From Hyphomicrobium sp. 99 (GTDB lineage Bacteria > Pseudomonadota > Alphaproteobacteria > Rhizobiales > Hyphomicrobiaceae): a stretch of 64,000 nucleotides of DNA. Below are positions 44,283 to 53,022 of this stretch, one piece after another. Where the stretch lies: NCBI RefSeq assembly GCF_000384335.2, contig NZ_KQ031382.1, positions 3,359,545-3,423,544 of the forward strand. The letters are read 5' to 3'. The notes under the pieces were generated by a model. That model ran no database searches and was not told where the DNA came from. It saw nothing but the letters and a program-made list of their open reading frames with translations. A program made the position numbers and the translations under genes. Within the stretch, counting starts at the first letter, position 1. Every line of letters starts with the position of its first letter.

Positions 44283-46058
44283 TCAGACGAGCGGGCTCAC
44301 AGCCTCGGTTTCCTCAGGTGCTCTCACGGTCCGTGCACCGGACTTTTGGCCGAGAAGGTCGACGCGCCAGATCCGGTCGATCAACCCGACGAGCCGCTGC
44401 TCGCGCGCCTCGATCTGCCCGCGCAGCCATTCGCGCTCCTCGATGACATCGCGCGTGATTGCGAGCATCGGCGTCTGGCTCGAACCTTTCGAGTAGATCT
44501 GTTTCTTATCGTCCCAGGACGCATTGCGCGCGCGGTCGTTCTCTTGCTGCGTGATGAGCACGAGATTGCCGAGGCTCTCGACGAGCTGCGCCCGCTCCTC
44601 CGCACTCGGGAATGATTGCCGCCACGTACTCGAGGCTGCAGGCCGCTGCGGCAATACATGCTCGATCGTATAGAGATCGGGATCGACGGCATCCATCGAC
44701 CCCGCCAGCTCATCGCCGAGGCGAAGCAGAAGCAGCTTGCAGACCTTCGGATTGCGTTTGTGAAAATCCTTGAGGTGAAATGCGATGCCGCGCACCTCGT
44801 CTCTCGTCAATTGTAAAACCGGGTGCGATTTGTCGATCGGCTCACCCGACCGGATGACCTTGATCAGGTCCGCAAAACGGCGGACGCGCTTTCCAGATCC
44901 AGCGCACAACAGCCGGGTCAACATGGCCAACCGTTCGATCTCGGCGAGCAGGAATTGCGAGCGTGCAGGATCGCGTTTCCAATCCTTGAGCGCTAAAATC
45001 GCGGCCGGTGCCCAGTCTGCCTCCGGCAAGCGATTGAGATAAGCAAGCGACCGCTGTATCTCTGGCGGCAACACGTCCCTGCCCCCGCCCCGAATGAGCG
45101 CATACGATTTCGCAAGCGGCACGAAGACGTCCTTGAAAAACGGTTCCGAGCCGCCGGCATCACGAATGACCTGACGTACGCCCGAGACGATCTGCAAGCG
45201 CCCGTGACCGTAGATCGTTCTGAGATGCGCGAAAAACGGCTCGAACCCTTCCCCGAGTTCCGCGCTCATCTCGTCCCACGTGGCGACGGCCCACTTGGCA
45301 TCGCCCGCGGACATGCGCGCGAGAATGTCCGACTTCAGGATGTCATTGCGCTGTAGCTTTCTTCCGCGCTCGTTCAGAACGACGAACATCTGGTGAGACC
45401 GGTCGATATCGTTTCCGACGATGACGACGACGAAGCATCGGTCCGCGATGAAGTCGGCTAACTTCGCACGAGCCGTGTTTGTCAGTTCCGCAAGTACGGT
45501 TTTGAAGCGATCACGGACTTCAAGAAGCGTCGCCTCCGGGAGGGACGGTGCCGCGATATTGGCCGGCAACACAGAGCTTCCAGACAGCAACACGTTGTCT
45601 TCGAAAACCGCGCGCTCGCGCGTCGAGAGGTGCAACCGGAAGCGCTCCGTCCGGAAAAAGCGCGTGCCCAACTGCGCGACGAGCATACTATGAACGCGTT
45701 TCGAAATGGCCTTCTTCGGATCGGTTTCGAGATCGCGCAGCACAGCCAGCAGCGTCATCAGTGTGACAAGGCGTTGCTGCCCGTCGATCACTCCGAACTC
45801 ACGGGCTGTCATCTTGGGTGACAGCTTCAACGTCTCGGCCCCAGGCGCATCCATCAGGACGACGGCGCCGAGGAAGTAAGCCGGCTCAGCTTCATCGTCC
45901 GATGAGATGCCGGCAGCTTCAAGAAGATCGTCGAGAAGCTGCTCCGCCTGCTCGCGTCCCCAAGAATAGGGCCGTTGAAAAAGCGGAATGTTCAGCAGGT
46001 AAGGACCGGACAACAATTCTGAAATGCTTAGCGATGCCGTAGGATACACGAATGCCAC
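44283..46058 (-). CDS. GmrSD-like DUF262/DUF1524 protein (type IV restriction)
   Basis: A 591-residue single-chain protein. The DUF262 half has Ile-Pro-Leu-Phe-Gln-Arg-Pro-Tyr-Ser-Trp-Gly (residue 24) and Ile-Asp-Gly-Gln-Gln-Arg-Leu (about 90), the nucleotide-using ParB-like site. Phe-Val-Val-Leu-Asn-Glu-Arg-Gly-Arg-Lys-Leu lies near residue 225. The C-terminal DUF1524 has Thr-Ile-Glu-His-Val-Leu-Pro-Gln and Asn-Leu-Val-Leu-Ile, an HNH-type nuclease. This is the plan of GmrSD enzymes that cut modified phage DNA. It stands alone between lysK and DUF952. The start is GTG 46058. Confidence 0.9.
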   Translation of the reverse strand: MAFVYPTASLSISELLSGPYLLNIPLFQRPYSWGREQAEQLLDDLLEAAGISSDDEAEPAYFLGAVVLMDAPGAETLKLSPKMTAREFGVIDGQQRLVTLMTLLAVLRDLETDPKKAISKRVHSMLVAQLGTRFFRTERFRLHLSTRERAVFEDNVLLSGSSVLPANIAAPSLPEATLLEVRDRFKTVLAELTNTARAKLADFIADRCFVVVIVGNDIDRSHQMFVVLNERGRKLQRNDILKSDILARMSAGDAKWAVATWDEMSAELGEGFEPFFAHLRTIYGHGRLQIVSGVRQVIRDAGGSEPFFKDVFVPLAKSYALIRGGGRDVLPPEIQRSLAYLNRLPEADWAPAAILALKDWKRDPARSQFLLAEIERLAMLTRLLCAGSGKRVRRFADLIKVIRSGEPIDKSHPVLQLTRDEVRGIAFHLKDFHKRNPKVCKLLLLRLGDELAGSMDAVDPDLYTIEHVLPQRPAASSTWRQSFPSAEERAQLVESLGNLVLITQQENDRARNASWDDKKQIYSKGSSQTPMLAITRDVIEEREWLRGQIEAREQRLVGLIDRIWRVDLLGQKSGARTVRAPEETEAVSPLV

Positions 46059-46232
46059 AACCCTCTTGACTGCTATTCCTGGGCCTAAGTATTTCGCCTC
46101 TGGCTAAAAACGAACGCCCTGCAAAACAGTTTCACCCCTAGCCATTCGGAATTAGCGACCATAATGCATCGCCCCGAAGACATATGTAATGGATGATATC
46201 TTTTCGAGCGCATCATCAAAGTTCAAAATGAA

Positions 46233-46586
46233 ATGAAAAAAATCGTCTACAAAATTGTCACGGCAGCCGATTGGTCGGAGGCGGCCGGAAAAGGTCAGTA
46301 TGACGGATCGCCCGACGACAAGCGAGATGGTTTCATCCACCTGTCGGAACGCCATCAGGTGCGTGGCACATTAGAAAAACATTTCAAGGGGAAGCGCGAT
46401 CTGCTTCTGATCGCGGTCGAGGCATCGAAGCTAGGCGCCGATCTCAAATGGGAACAATCCCGTGGAGGCGATCTTTTTCCCCACCTCTACGCGCCCCTGA
46501 ATGTTTCTGTGGCTTTATGGGAGCGGCCGCTGCCAAACGCGAACGACGGCGTTCATTATCTCGATGAGGAATTGTTCTCGTGCTGA
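46233..46586 (+). CDS. DUF952 protein
   Basis: A 117-residue DUF952 protein. The Asp-Gly-Phe-Ile-His-Leu-Ser segment near residue 32 and the late Phe-Pro-His-Leu-Tyr-Ala-Pro-Leu-Asn are the family hallmarks. The fold is related to ADP-ribosyltransferase-like proteins, but no activity is known. The end overlaps the pyrD start by 7 bases, an arrangement that suggests translational coupling with pyrimidine synthesis. Confidence 0.93.
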   Translation: MKKIVYKIVTAADWSEAAGKGQYDGSPDDKRDGFIHLSERHQVRGTLEKHFKGKRDLLLIAVEASKLGADLKWEQSRGGDLFPHLYAPLNVSVALWERPLPNANDGVHYLDEELFSC

Positions 46587-47668
46587 AAAGCATTTACCGC
46601 CTGACACGACCTGCGCTTTTCGCACTTTCTCCTGAGGAAGCACACGAACTCACCGTGCGCGCGCTCGAATGCGGAGTTTATCCGCGGTCCACCGCAGCCG
46701 ATGATCGCGCGCTCTCGCAATCGGTATTCGGCCTCGAGTTCAAAAATCCCATTGGCATCGCGGCGGGCTACGATAAGGACGCTCGTGTCCCCGATGCCGT
46801 GCTCGGTATGGGCTGCGGCTTCGCCGAGATCGGCACCGTCACGCCGCATCCGCAAAGTGGCAATCCGAAACCGCGCATTTTCCGCCTCGTCGAAGACAAC
46901 GCTCTCATCAACCGGCTCGGATTCAACAACGGCGGTCACGAGGCAGCGCTCGCCCGTCTCGAAGCGCGGAAAGATCGCGGCGGCATCGTCGGCGTCAACA
47001 TCGGAGCCAACAAAGACAGCGTCGACCGTGGCGAAGACTACGTGCTGGGCCTGCTGCGGTTCAATTCGGTCGCCAGCTACTTCACCGTCAACATCTCGTC
47101 TCCGAACACGCCAGGCCTCCGGGATCTACAAGCCCCCGCAGCGCTCGAAGCTCTTCTCGCCCGCGTCATGGCTGCGCGAACCCGTCTGATCAACGATGGC
47201 GCCCAGAAGCGTCCGATCGTCGTCAAGATCTCCCCCGACATCGCGGCCGACGACATCGCACCGATCGTCGAGAAACTCATGGCGTATGACGTTGACGCCA
47301 TCGCAGTCTCGAACACGACCCTGTCACGCGATGGATTGAAGTCATCCGACTCGCGCGAAGCCGGTGGCGTTTCCGGGCGGCCCCTCTTCCAGCGCTCGAC
47401 TGCCATGCTCGCCCGCATTTTCAAGCAGACGGAAGGCAGGATTCCGCTCATCGGCATCGGAGGCATCGACAGCGGGCCGCGCGCGCTCGAAAAAATCGAG
47501 GCGGGCGCCACATTGTTGCAGCTTTATACCGGTCTCATTTACGAAGGGCCGAGCCTGATCGGAGAGATCAAGTCACACCTCACGAAAACGCTCCACGAGG
47601 GCAGACAAACCAACCTCGCCGCAATCCGGGGTCGCCACGCCGACGTCTGGGCGAAACAGCCGCTCTAA
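46580..47668 (+). CDS. pyrD: Dihydroorotate dehydrogenase (quinone), class 2
   Basis: A 362-residue PyrD of the membrane-associated, quinone-using class. The N-terminal amphipathic part (Leu-Lys-Ser-Ile-Tyr-Arg-Leu-Thr-Arg-Pro) is typical, followed by Ile-Ala-Ala-Gly-Tyr-Asp-Lys-Asp, the catalytic Ser region Val-Asn-Ile-Ser-Ser-Pro-Asn-Thr-Pro-Gly, and the FMN loop Gly-Ile-Gly-Gly-Ile. It oxidises dihydroorotate in pyrimidine synthesis. The start is GTG 46580. Confidence 0.96.
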   Translation: MLKSIYRLTRPALFALSPEEAHELTVRALECGVYPRSTAADDRALSQSVFGLEFKNPIGIAAGYDKDARVPDAVLGMGCGFAEIGTVTPHPQSGNPKPRIFRLVEDNALINRLGFNNGGHEAALARLEARKDRGGIVGVNIGANKDSVDRGEDYVLGLLRFNSVASYFTVNISSPNTPGLRDLQAPAALEALLARVMAARTRLINDGAQKRPIVVKISPDIAADDIAPIVEKLMAYDVDAIAVSNTTLSRDGLKSSDSREAGGVSGRPLFQRSTAMLARIFKQTEGRIPLIGIGGIDSGPRALEKIEAGATLLQLYTGLIYEGPSLIGEIKSHLTKTLHEGRQTNLAAIRGRHADVWAKQPL

Positions 47669-47758
47669 CGACGACGTTTTTTTCGAGGTCTTCCGAGCCG
47701 CTGCAGGTATAACGTCCAAGTTGCCCATAAAAGCGATTAGATCGACCTGAGCCAATCC

Positions 47759-50407
47759 TTGGACGCGCCACGCAAATCCACCAAGAACTCGGGATCGGCC
47801 CCTCGCCAATCCGCTAAGGCTGGCGCACGCAAAAAACCACGCAGCGCCCCTCTCGTCGCATCGACGGCGGAGAAGAAAACGCGCCGTGCTCGATCCGCTC
47901 CCGCGACCGAGGCGCTGCCACCCGAGATCGCGGCTTGGTTCGCGCGGCGCGGATGGAAGCCGCGTCCTCATCAGCTCGCGCTTCTGGATGCCGCTCGTGA
48001 GCGGCGCTCGACGCTGCTGATCGCTCCGACCGGCGCCGGCAAAACGCTCGCGGGCTTCCTGCCGAGCTTGATCTCGATCCACAACGGTCAAAAAAAGAAA
48101 ATCGGCGCCGGACTTTTCACGCTCTACGTCTCCCCACTGAAAGCGCTCGCCGCCGACGTCGAACGGAACCTGACGAACCCCATCGAGGAAATGGGTCTCA
48201 AGGTGCGCACCGAAACGCGCACCGGCGATACCTCCGTTGCACGACGACAGCGCCAGCGCGTGAAGCCGCCGCACATCATGCTGACGACGCCGGAGCAGGT
48301 CGCTCTCCTCCTCAGCCACCCCGACGCCCCCTACCTGTTCGCCGATCTCGACACGATCATCCTCGATGAACTGCACGCGCTTGCGGCTTCAAAGCGCGGC
48401 GATCTCCTCGCGCTCGATCTCGCCCGCCTGCGCAAGCTAGCGCCGAACGTGATGACGATCGGATTGTCGGCGACGGTCGCGCGACCGACCGAGCTTCGCG
48501 GCTACCTCGTTGCGCAAACCGAACCGGAAACCGAAACGCGCCTGTCCGACATTGTCACCGTCAAAGGCGGCGCCAAGCCGGTGATCGAAATCCTCGAAGC
48601 CGAAAACGAAATTCCCTGGACCGGCCACACCGCCCGCTACGCGATGCGCGAAGTTTACGAGGCGATCGGCAGACACAAGCTGTCGCTCGTTTTCGTCAAT
48701 ACGCGCATGCAGGCTGAATTTGCATTCCAGGAGCTTTGGCGGATCAATGACGACAATCTGCCGATCGGCTTGCATCACGGATCGCTCGAAGCGGCCCAGC
48801 GCAAGAAGGTCGAAGCCGCAATGGCTGAAGGCCGGCTCCGCGCCGTCGTCGCGACCTCCACGCTCGACCTCGGCATCGACTGGGGCGATGTCGATCTCGT
48901 CATTCATCTCGGAGCGCCGAAAGGCGCGAGCCGGCTCTTGCAGCGGATAGGCCGCGCAAACCATCGGCTCGACGAGCCGTCACAGGCGATTTTGGTTCCG
49001 GGAAATCGTTTCGAGGTGCTCGAATGCCGGGCCGCCCAACAGGCGGCGGAAGCCGGAGATCAGGACGCCACGCTCTCGCGCGTCGGCGCGCTCGACGTTC
49101 TGGCTCAGCACGTTCTCGGCATGGCCTGCCAGGCGCCGTTCGATCCCGATGCGCTATTCGATGAAGTGCGCTCGGCTCTTCCCTATGCGGGACTGACGCG
49201 AACCCAGTTCGACCGGACAGTCGACTTCGTCTCGACGGGTGGTTACGCGCTGAAGTCATATGAACGCTTTGCCAAACTAAGACCGGCGGAGAACGGCAAG
49301 CTGCGCGTAGCCAATCCGCGCATCGTCCAGCAATACCGCTTGAACATCGGCACGATCGTCGACGCCCCTCACCTCAAGGTGCGCCTCGTCTCCGGGCGCG
49401 GCGGAAAGAAAAATATCGCCCGAATGGGCGGCAGCGTCCTCGGCGAGGTCGAGGAACATTTCGCCGAGCAGCTGACGCCGGGCGATACATTCGTCTTCGC
49501 AGGTCAGGTCCTTCGCTTTGAAGGCATCCGCGATACCGAAGTCTTCGTCTCGCGCGCGACGGCAGAAGATCCGATGGTGCCGAGCTACGACGGCGGCAAA
49601 TTTCCGCTGTCCACGCACTTGGCCGGCCGCGTGCGCGCCATGCTCGCCGATCCGAGCGTCTGGTCGGGCCTGCCAAATCCCGTCGCCAATTGGCTCGAGC
49701 TCCAGACCGAACGCTCCGTCGTCCCAGCGCCCGATGAAGTCCTCATCGAAACATTTCCACGCGGCAACCGGAACTTCCTTGTCGCCTACCCGTTCGAGGG
49801 ACGACTCGCGCATCAGACGCTCGGCATGCTGCTGACGCGCCGCCTCGATCGGATCGGAGCCAAGCCCGTGGGCTTCGTCGCCAACGACTATGCGTTGGCC
49901 GTATGGGCGCACGGAGACATCTCAAACCTGATCTCGGACGGCCGGCTTTCGCTCGCCGAACTCTTCGACGAGGACATGCTGGGCGACGACCTCGACGCAT
50001 GGCTCGCCGAGAGCGCGCTCATGAAGCGCACCTTCCGCTTGGCCGCCGTCATCGCCGGACTGATCGAGCGGCGGCACCCCGGCAAAGTCAAATCCGGTCG
50101 CCAGGTGACGATCTCGACGGATCTCATCTACGACGTGCTGCGACGGCATGATCCGGGGCATCTGCTGCTCGAAGCCGCATGGGCCGACGCCGCCACGGGC
50201 CTGCTCGATATCAAACGCCTCGGTGCGTTTCTGGCTCGCATTAAAGAGCGAATCAGACATCAAACTCTTGATCACGTATCTCCGCTTGCCGTGCCGGTGC
50301 TGCTGGAGATCGGAGTTGAACTGGTTTACGGCCAAGACCGTGACGCAATTTTGCGCGATGCCGCAGACGAACTGATCCGCGAAGCAACGGGGGACATGCG
50401 GACATGA
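47759..50407 (+). CDS. Ligase-associated DEXH-box helicase (Lhr-like)
   Basis: An 882-residue superfamily 2 helicase. A basic disordered lead (residues 1-55) precedes Trp-Lys-Pro-Arg-Pro-His-Gln, Walker A Ala-Pro-Thr-Gly-Ala-Gly-Lys-Thr, the Asp-Glu-Leu-His box, Ser-Ala-Thr, and the C-lobe Arg-Ile-Gly-Arg-Ala-Asn-His. It carries the Lhr-core C-terminal region. It belongs to the family encoded with PdeM-type phosphoesterases and ATP-dependent ligases in bacterial repair clusters. The pdeM start overlaps its stop. The start is TTG 47759, which is uncertain within the unconserved lead. Confidence 0.92.
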   Translation: MDAPRKSTKNSGSAPRQSAKAGARKKPRSAPLVASTAEKKTRRARSAPATEALPPEIAAWFARRGWKPRPHQLALLDAARERRSTLLIAPTGAGKTLAGFLPSLISIHNGQKKKIGAGLFTLYVSPLKALAADVERNLTNPIEEMGLKVRTETRTGDTSVARRQRQRVKPPHIMLTTPEQVALLLSHPDAPYLFADLDTIILDELHALAASKRGDLLALDLARLRKLAPNVMTIGLSATVARPTELRGYLVAQTEPETETRLSDIVTVKGGAKPVIEILEAENEIPWTGHTARYAMREVYEAIGRHKLSLVFVNTRMQAEFAFQELWRINDDNLPIGLHHGSLEAAQRKKVEAAMAEGRLRAVVATSTLDLGIDWGDVDLVIHLGAPKGASRLLQRIGRANHRLDEPSQAILVPGNRFEVLECRAAQQAAEAGDQDATLSRVGALDVLAQHVLGMACQAPFDPDALFDEVRSALPYAGLTRTQFDRTVDFVSTGGYALKSYERFAKLRPAENGKLRVANPRIVQQYRLNIGTIVDAPHLKVRLVSGRGGKKNIARMGGSVLGEVEEHFAEQLTPGDTFVFAGQVLRFEGIRDTEVFVSRATAEDPMVPSYDGGKFPLSTHLAGRVRAMLADPSVWSGLPNPVANWLELQTERSVVPAPDEVLIETFPRGNRNFLVAYPFEGRLAHQTLGMLLTRRLDRIGAKPVGFVANDYALAVWAHGDISNLISDGRLSLAELFDEDMLGDDLDAWLAESALMKRTFRLAAVIAGLIERRHPGKVKSGRQVTISTDLIYDVLRRHDPGHLLLEAAWADAATGLLDIKRLGAFLARIKERIRHQTLDHVSPLAVPVLLEIGVELVYGQDRDAILRDAADELIREATGDMRT

Positions 50408-51126
50408 ACATGCTGAAACCGGAACGCATAGGGCTCGACGATTTCGCCGATCAGCCCGTGCACGTGTGCGGCAAAGCTTTCGTCGCACACAAATCCGGCG
50501 CACTTTTCTGGCCCGCCGAGCGCGCGTTGATCGTTTCAGATCTTCATCTCGAAAAGGGCTCGTCCTACGCCGCTTACGGACAAATGCTGCCGCCCTACGA
50601 TACGCGCGACACACTTCAGAAACTCGCGGCCCTGATCGACAGGTACGATCCCGAAACCGTCATCTGCCTCGGCGACAGCCTGCATGATCAGGACGGCGCC
50701 GCCCGAATGGACCCGAGCGACGTCGATAGCCTTCGCGTGCTGCAGGAAGATCGCGACTGGATCTGGATCACCGGCAACCACGATCCGAAAATCGATCGCA
50801 TGCTCGCAGGCTATGTGATGCCCGAGATCGTCGTCGGCGGCATCGCGTTGCGCCATGAGCCGCGGCCCGGAGCCCGCACGCACGAAATCGCCGGACACTT
50901 CCATCCGGCAGCCCGCCTTGTGTTCCACGGAACTTCGTTGCGCCGTCCGTGCTTCGTCGGCAATCGCCTTCGTCTCGTGATGCCCGCGTTCGGCGCGTTC
51001 ACTGGAGGATTGAACATTCTCAACGCCGCCTTCGAGCCGCTGTTCGGCGACGACGGGCTCGACGTCTGGATGCTCGGCCACGAAGGCCTTTATCCGGTTG
51101 CGCCGCGTCTCCTTCGCGACGACTGA
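50404..51126 (+). CDS. pdeM: Ligase-associated metallophosphoesterase PdeM
   Basis: A 240-residue calcineurin-like phosphoesterase. Its metal motifs are in order: Val-Ser-Asp-Leu-His-Leu-Glu-Lys-Gly, Cys-Leu-Gly-Asp-Ser-Leu-His-Asp, Thr-Gly-Asn-His-Asp-Pro, and Ile-Ala-Gly-His-Phe-His-Pro. It works with the helicase in the same operon (ATGA overlap), probably as a DNA-repair nuclease. The ATP-dependent ligase and MBL exonuclease that complete this group in other genomes are not adjacent. Confidence 0.93.
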   Translation: MNMLKPERIGLDDFADQPVHVCGKAFVAHKSGALFWPAERALIVSDLHLEKGSSYAAYGQMLPPYDTRDTLQKLAALIDRYDPETVICLGDSLHDQDGAARMDPSDVDSLRVLQEDRDWIWITGNHDPKIDRMLAGYVMPEIVVGGIALRHEPRPGARTHEIAGHFHPAARLVFHGTSLRRPCFVGNRLRLVMPAFGAFTGGLNILNAAFEPLFGDDGLDVWMLGHEGLYPVAPRLLRDD

Positions 51127-51128
51127 AT

Positions 51129-51917
51129 TCAGGCAGGCTTGCGGAAGGCAAAAGCGGCCGCGAGCCCCGCCGCTACCGCCATCAGCACCGTGCTCACGCC
51201 ATAGGCGAGCGGCTGCGAGATCGCGAAATTATGGATGAAGCGCTCGATCCCTTCACGCGTCAGGTTCACACGGCTCTCGTATTGCCCGAGCAGCTTGCCT
51301 TCCTTGAAAAGATAAACCCGAGCGGTCAGCGGACCGACAGGCACGTTCGGCGGTAACGCAATCGTCGCGCGGAAAAGGCTCCGTCCGATGAACGTCGCGC
51401 CGAAGTCCCGTCTGACGTAAACCCTCTGCTGCTCCTTCAGCCGGATGAGCGCCTCCCTTGAGGTTTGAAGAGAGGCGGCGTCGGCCTCGTCCGCTCCCAC
51501 GGGTGCCATGCTGATATGATCGAAGCCGATCTGCTTCGCATCGAGAAGCGCCTTGTCGGCGATCTCGTCGATCGGACGCGTCGAGGCGATGGCGTAATAG
51601 CTCGGAACCGCCTCGAAATGCACTGACGATGTATTGATCCAGATGCCCGCAACGCGTGATTTTTCTCTGACCACCGCGGGAGCCGGCTGCCCTTCGACGA
51701 CAACGATGATGTCGTAGGTCCCCGCTTCAGGACTGGGCTGCACGCTGTTCTCGACCGTGCCGAAAACAAGGATCTCGGTTCCCGTGAAGCTCGATGTGAT
51801 CGCGACCTGACGTGTCGATGCGTCGGCTTCCACGTTCTCTTTCGGCCGGTCGGCAGCACGCGCGCCGCTCACCATCGCGAGCATCAGAACGATCGCTGCG
51901 CCAAGGAGCTTCCGCAT
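51129..51917 (-). CDS. TIGR02186 (Alph_Pro_TM) membrane protein
   Basis: A 262-residue protein with a signal peptide (residues 1-21), an extracytoplasmic beta-rich region (Phe-Thr-Gly-Thr-Glu-Ile-Leu-Val-Phe-Gly), and one C-terminal membrane helix (about 233-255) ending Arg-Lys. It is the family Alph_Pro_TM, usually encoded next to a TauE/SafE transporter as here; the two genes abut with a 1-base overlap. It probably forms a unit with the transporter. ATG 51917 is used rather than GTG 51920. Confidence 0.88.
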   Translation of the reverse strand: MRKLLGAAIVLMLAMVSGARAADRPKENVEADASTRQVAITSSFTGTEILVFGTVENSVQPSPEAGTYDIIVVVEGQPAPAVVREKSRVAGIWINTSSVHFEAVPSYYAIASTRPIDEIADKALLDAKQIGFDHISMAPVGADEADAASLQTSREALIRLKEQQRVYVRRDFGATFIGRSLFRATIALPPNVPVGPLTARVYLFKEGKLLGQYESRVNLTREGIERFIHNFAISQPLAYGVSTVLMAVAAGLAAAFAFRKPA

Positions 51918-52843
51918 CACCGCGCTCCCGGGGTCGATGCGAGCGAAAAGAGATCGCTCGGCTTGATCGCCAAATCGACAGCCATGCGCGCGGCGACGAG
52001 CAGGATCAGCACGCCGAGCAGCACGCGCAGATGCTCGCTGCGAATTTTTTCGCCGGCCATCGTTCCGAATTGCGCACCCAACACGCCACCCGCGATAAGG
52101 ATCGCCGCGAGAACGATATCGACCGATTTATTCTCCACCGCATGCAGCACCGTCGCCGTTGCCGAAACGAACACGATTTGAAAAAGCGATGTCCCGATGA
52201 CCAGCGCGGTCGGGACGCGCAACAGGTAGATCATCGCCGGGATCATGACGAAGCCGCCGCCGATGCCCATGATCGCCGAGAGGAAGCCGACGAACATGCC
52301 GATGACGATGGGTGGCACCGCGCTCATGTAAAGCTTCGAACGCGGAAACCGCATCTTGAACGGCAAGCGCTCCATCCAGCTGTGCTGTCCCGGCTTGCGG
52401 CCCGAAGCGCTTCCCGCCGTCCGCGTTTTTCGCGAGGTATTGATGCCTTCGATCAAGATGATCGTACCGACCACGCCGAGAAAAATGACGTACGTCAGCG
52501 ATACCGTCAGCTCGAATAGCCCTCTCGCCGTCAGCACCTTCACGAAGGCGACGCCGACGTAACTTCCTGCGATGCCACCCGCCAGCATGACGAGCGCCAG
52601 CTTAATGTCGATATTACCGCGCCGGTACTGCGTCATCGCCCCGGAAACCGACGACGCGGCGACATGAGACGTGCTCGTCGCAATGGCCACTCCCGGCGGA
52701 ATTCCCAGGAACGTCAACAGCGGAGCCAGTAGAAATCCGCCGCCGACACCGAACAGGCCGGAAAGAAAACCCACCGTCGCACCGAGTGCCAGAAAGGCGA
52801 TGACGGAAACCGACATCTCGGCAATCGGCAGATAGAGGGTCAT
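51917..52843 (-). CDS. TauE/SafE family sulfite/organosulfonate exporter
   Basis: A 308-residue membrane transporter with about eight helices and the paired Gly-Xaa-Gly-Gly-Gly-Phe-Leu and Gly-Ile-Gly-Gly-Gly-Phe-Val motifs that mark the two TauE/SafE repeats. A polar cytoplasmic loop (about 140-180) divides them. The frame is open to 52930, but ATG 52843 gives the normal N-terminus. Substrate by family: sulfite, sulfoacetate or related anions. Confidence 0.92.
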   Translation of the reverse strand: MTLYLPIAEMSVSVIAFLALGATVGFLSGLFGVGGGFLLAPLLTFLGIPPGVAIATSTSHVAASSVSGAMTQYRRGNIDIKLALVMLAGGIAGSYVGVAFVKVLTARGLFELTVSLTYVIFLGVVGTIILIEGINTSRKTRTAGSASGRKPGQHSWMERLPFKMRFPRSKLYMSAVPPIVIGMFVGFLSAIMGIGGGFVMIPAMIYLLRVPTALVIGTSLFQIVFVSATATVLHAVENKSVDIVLAAILIAGGVLGAQFGTMAGEKIRSEHLRVLLGVLILLVAARMAVDLAIKPSDLFSLASTPGAR

Positions 52844-53022
52844 CCGGCGGTCCTGAGCGGCAAGCGGCGCAAAGAAGAAGGTCTCTTGGAAAGGCTGCGC
52901 TAAGGGACACCAATCGGCGGGACGCGGCAAGCACCGCGCCGTTCATGATAGCCGCACCCCGTCACAAAAATGCGTCAATCCCGTCTGCTGGAGGGAATGA
53001 CCCTCCGGCGGGAAGAACCCCT

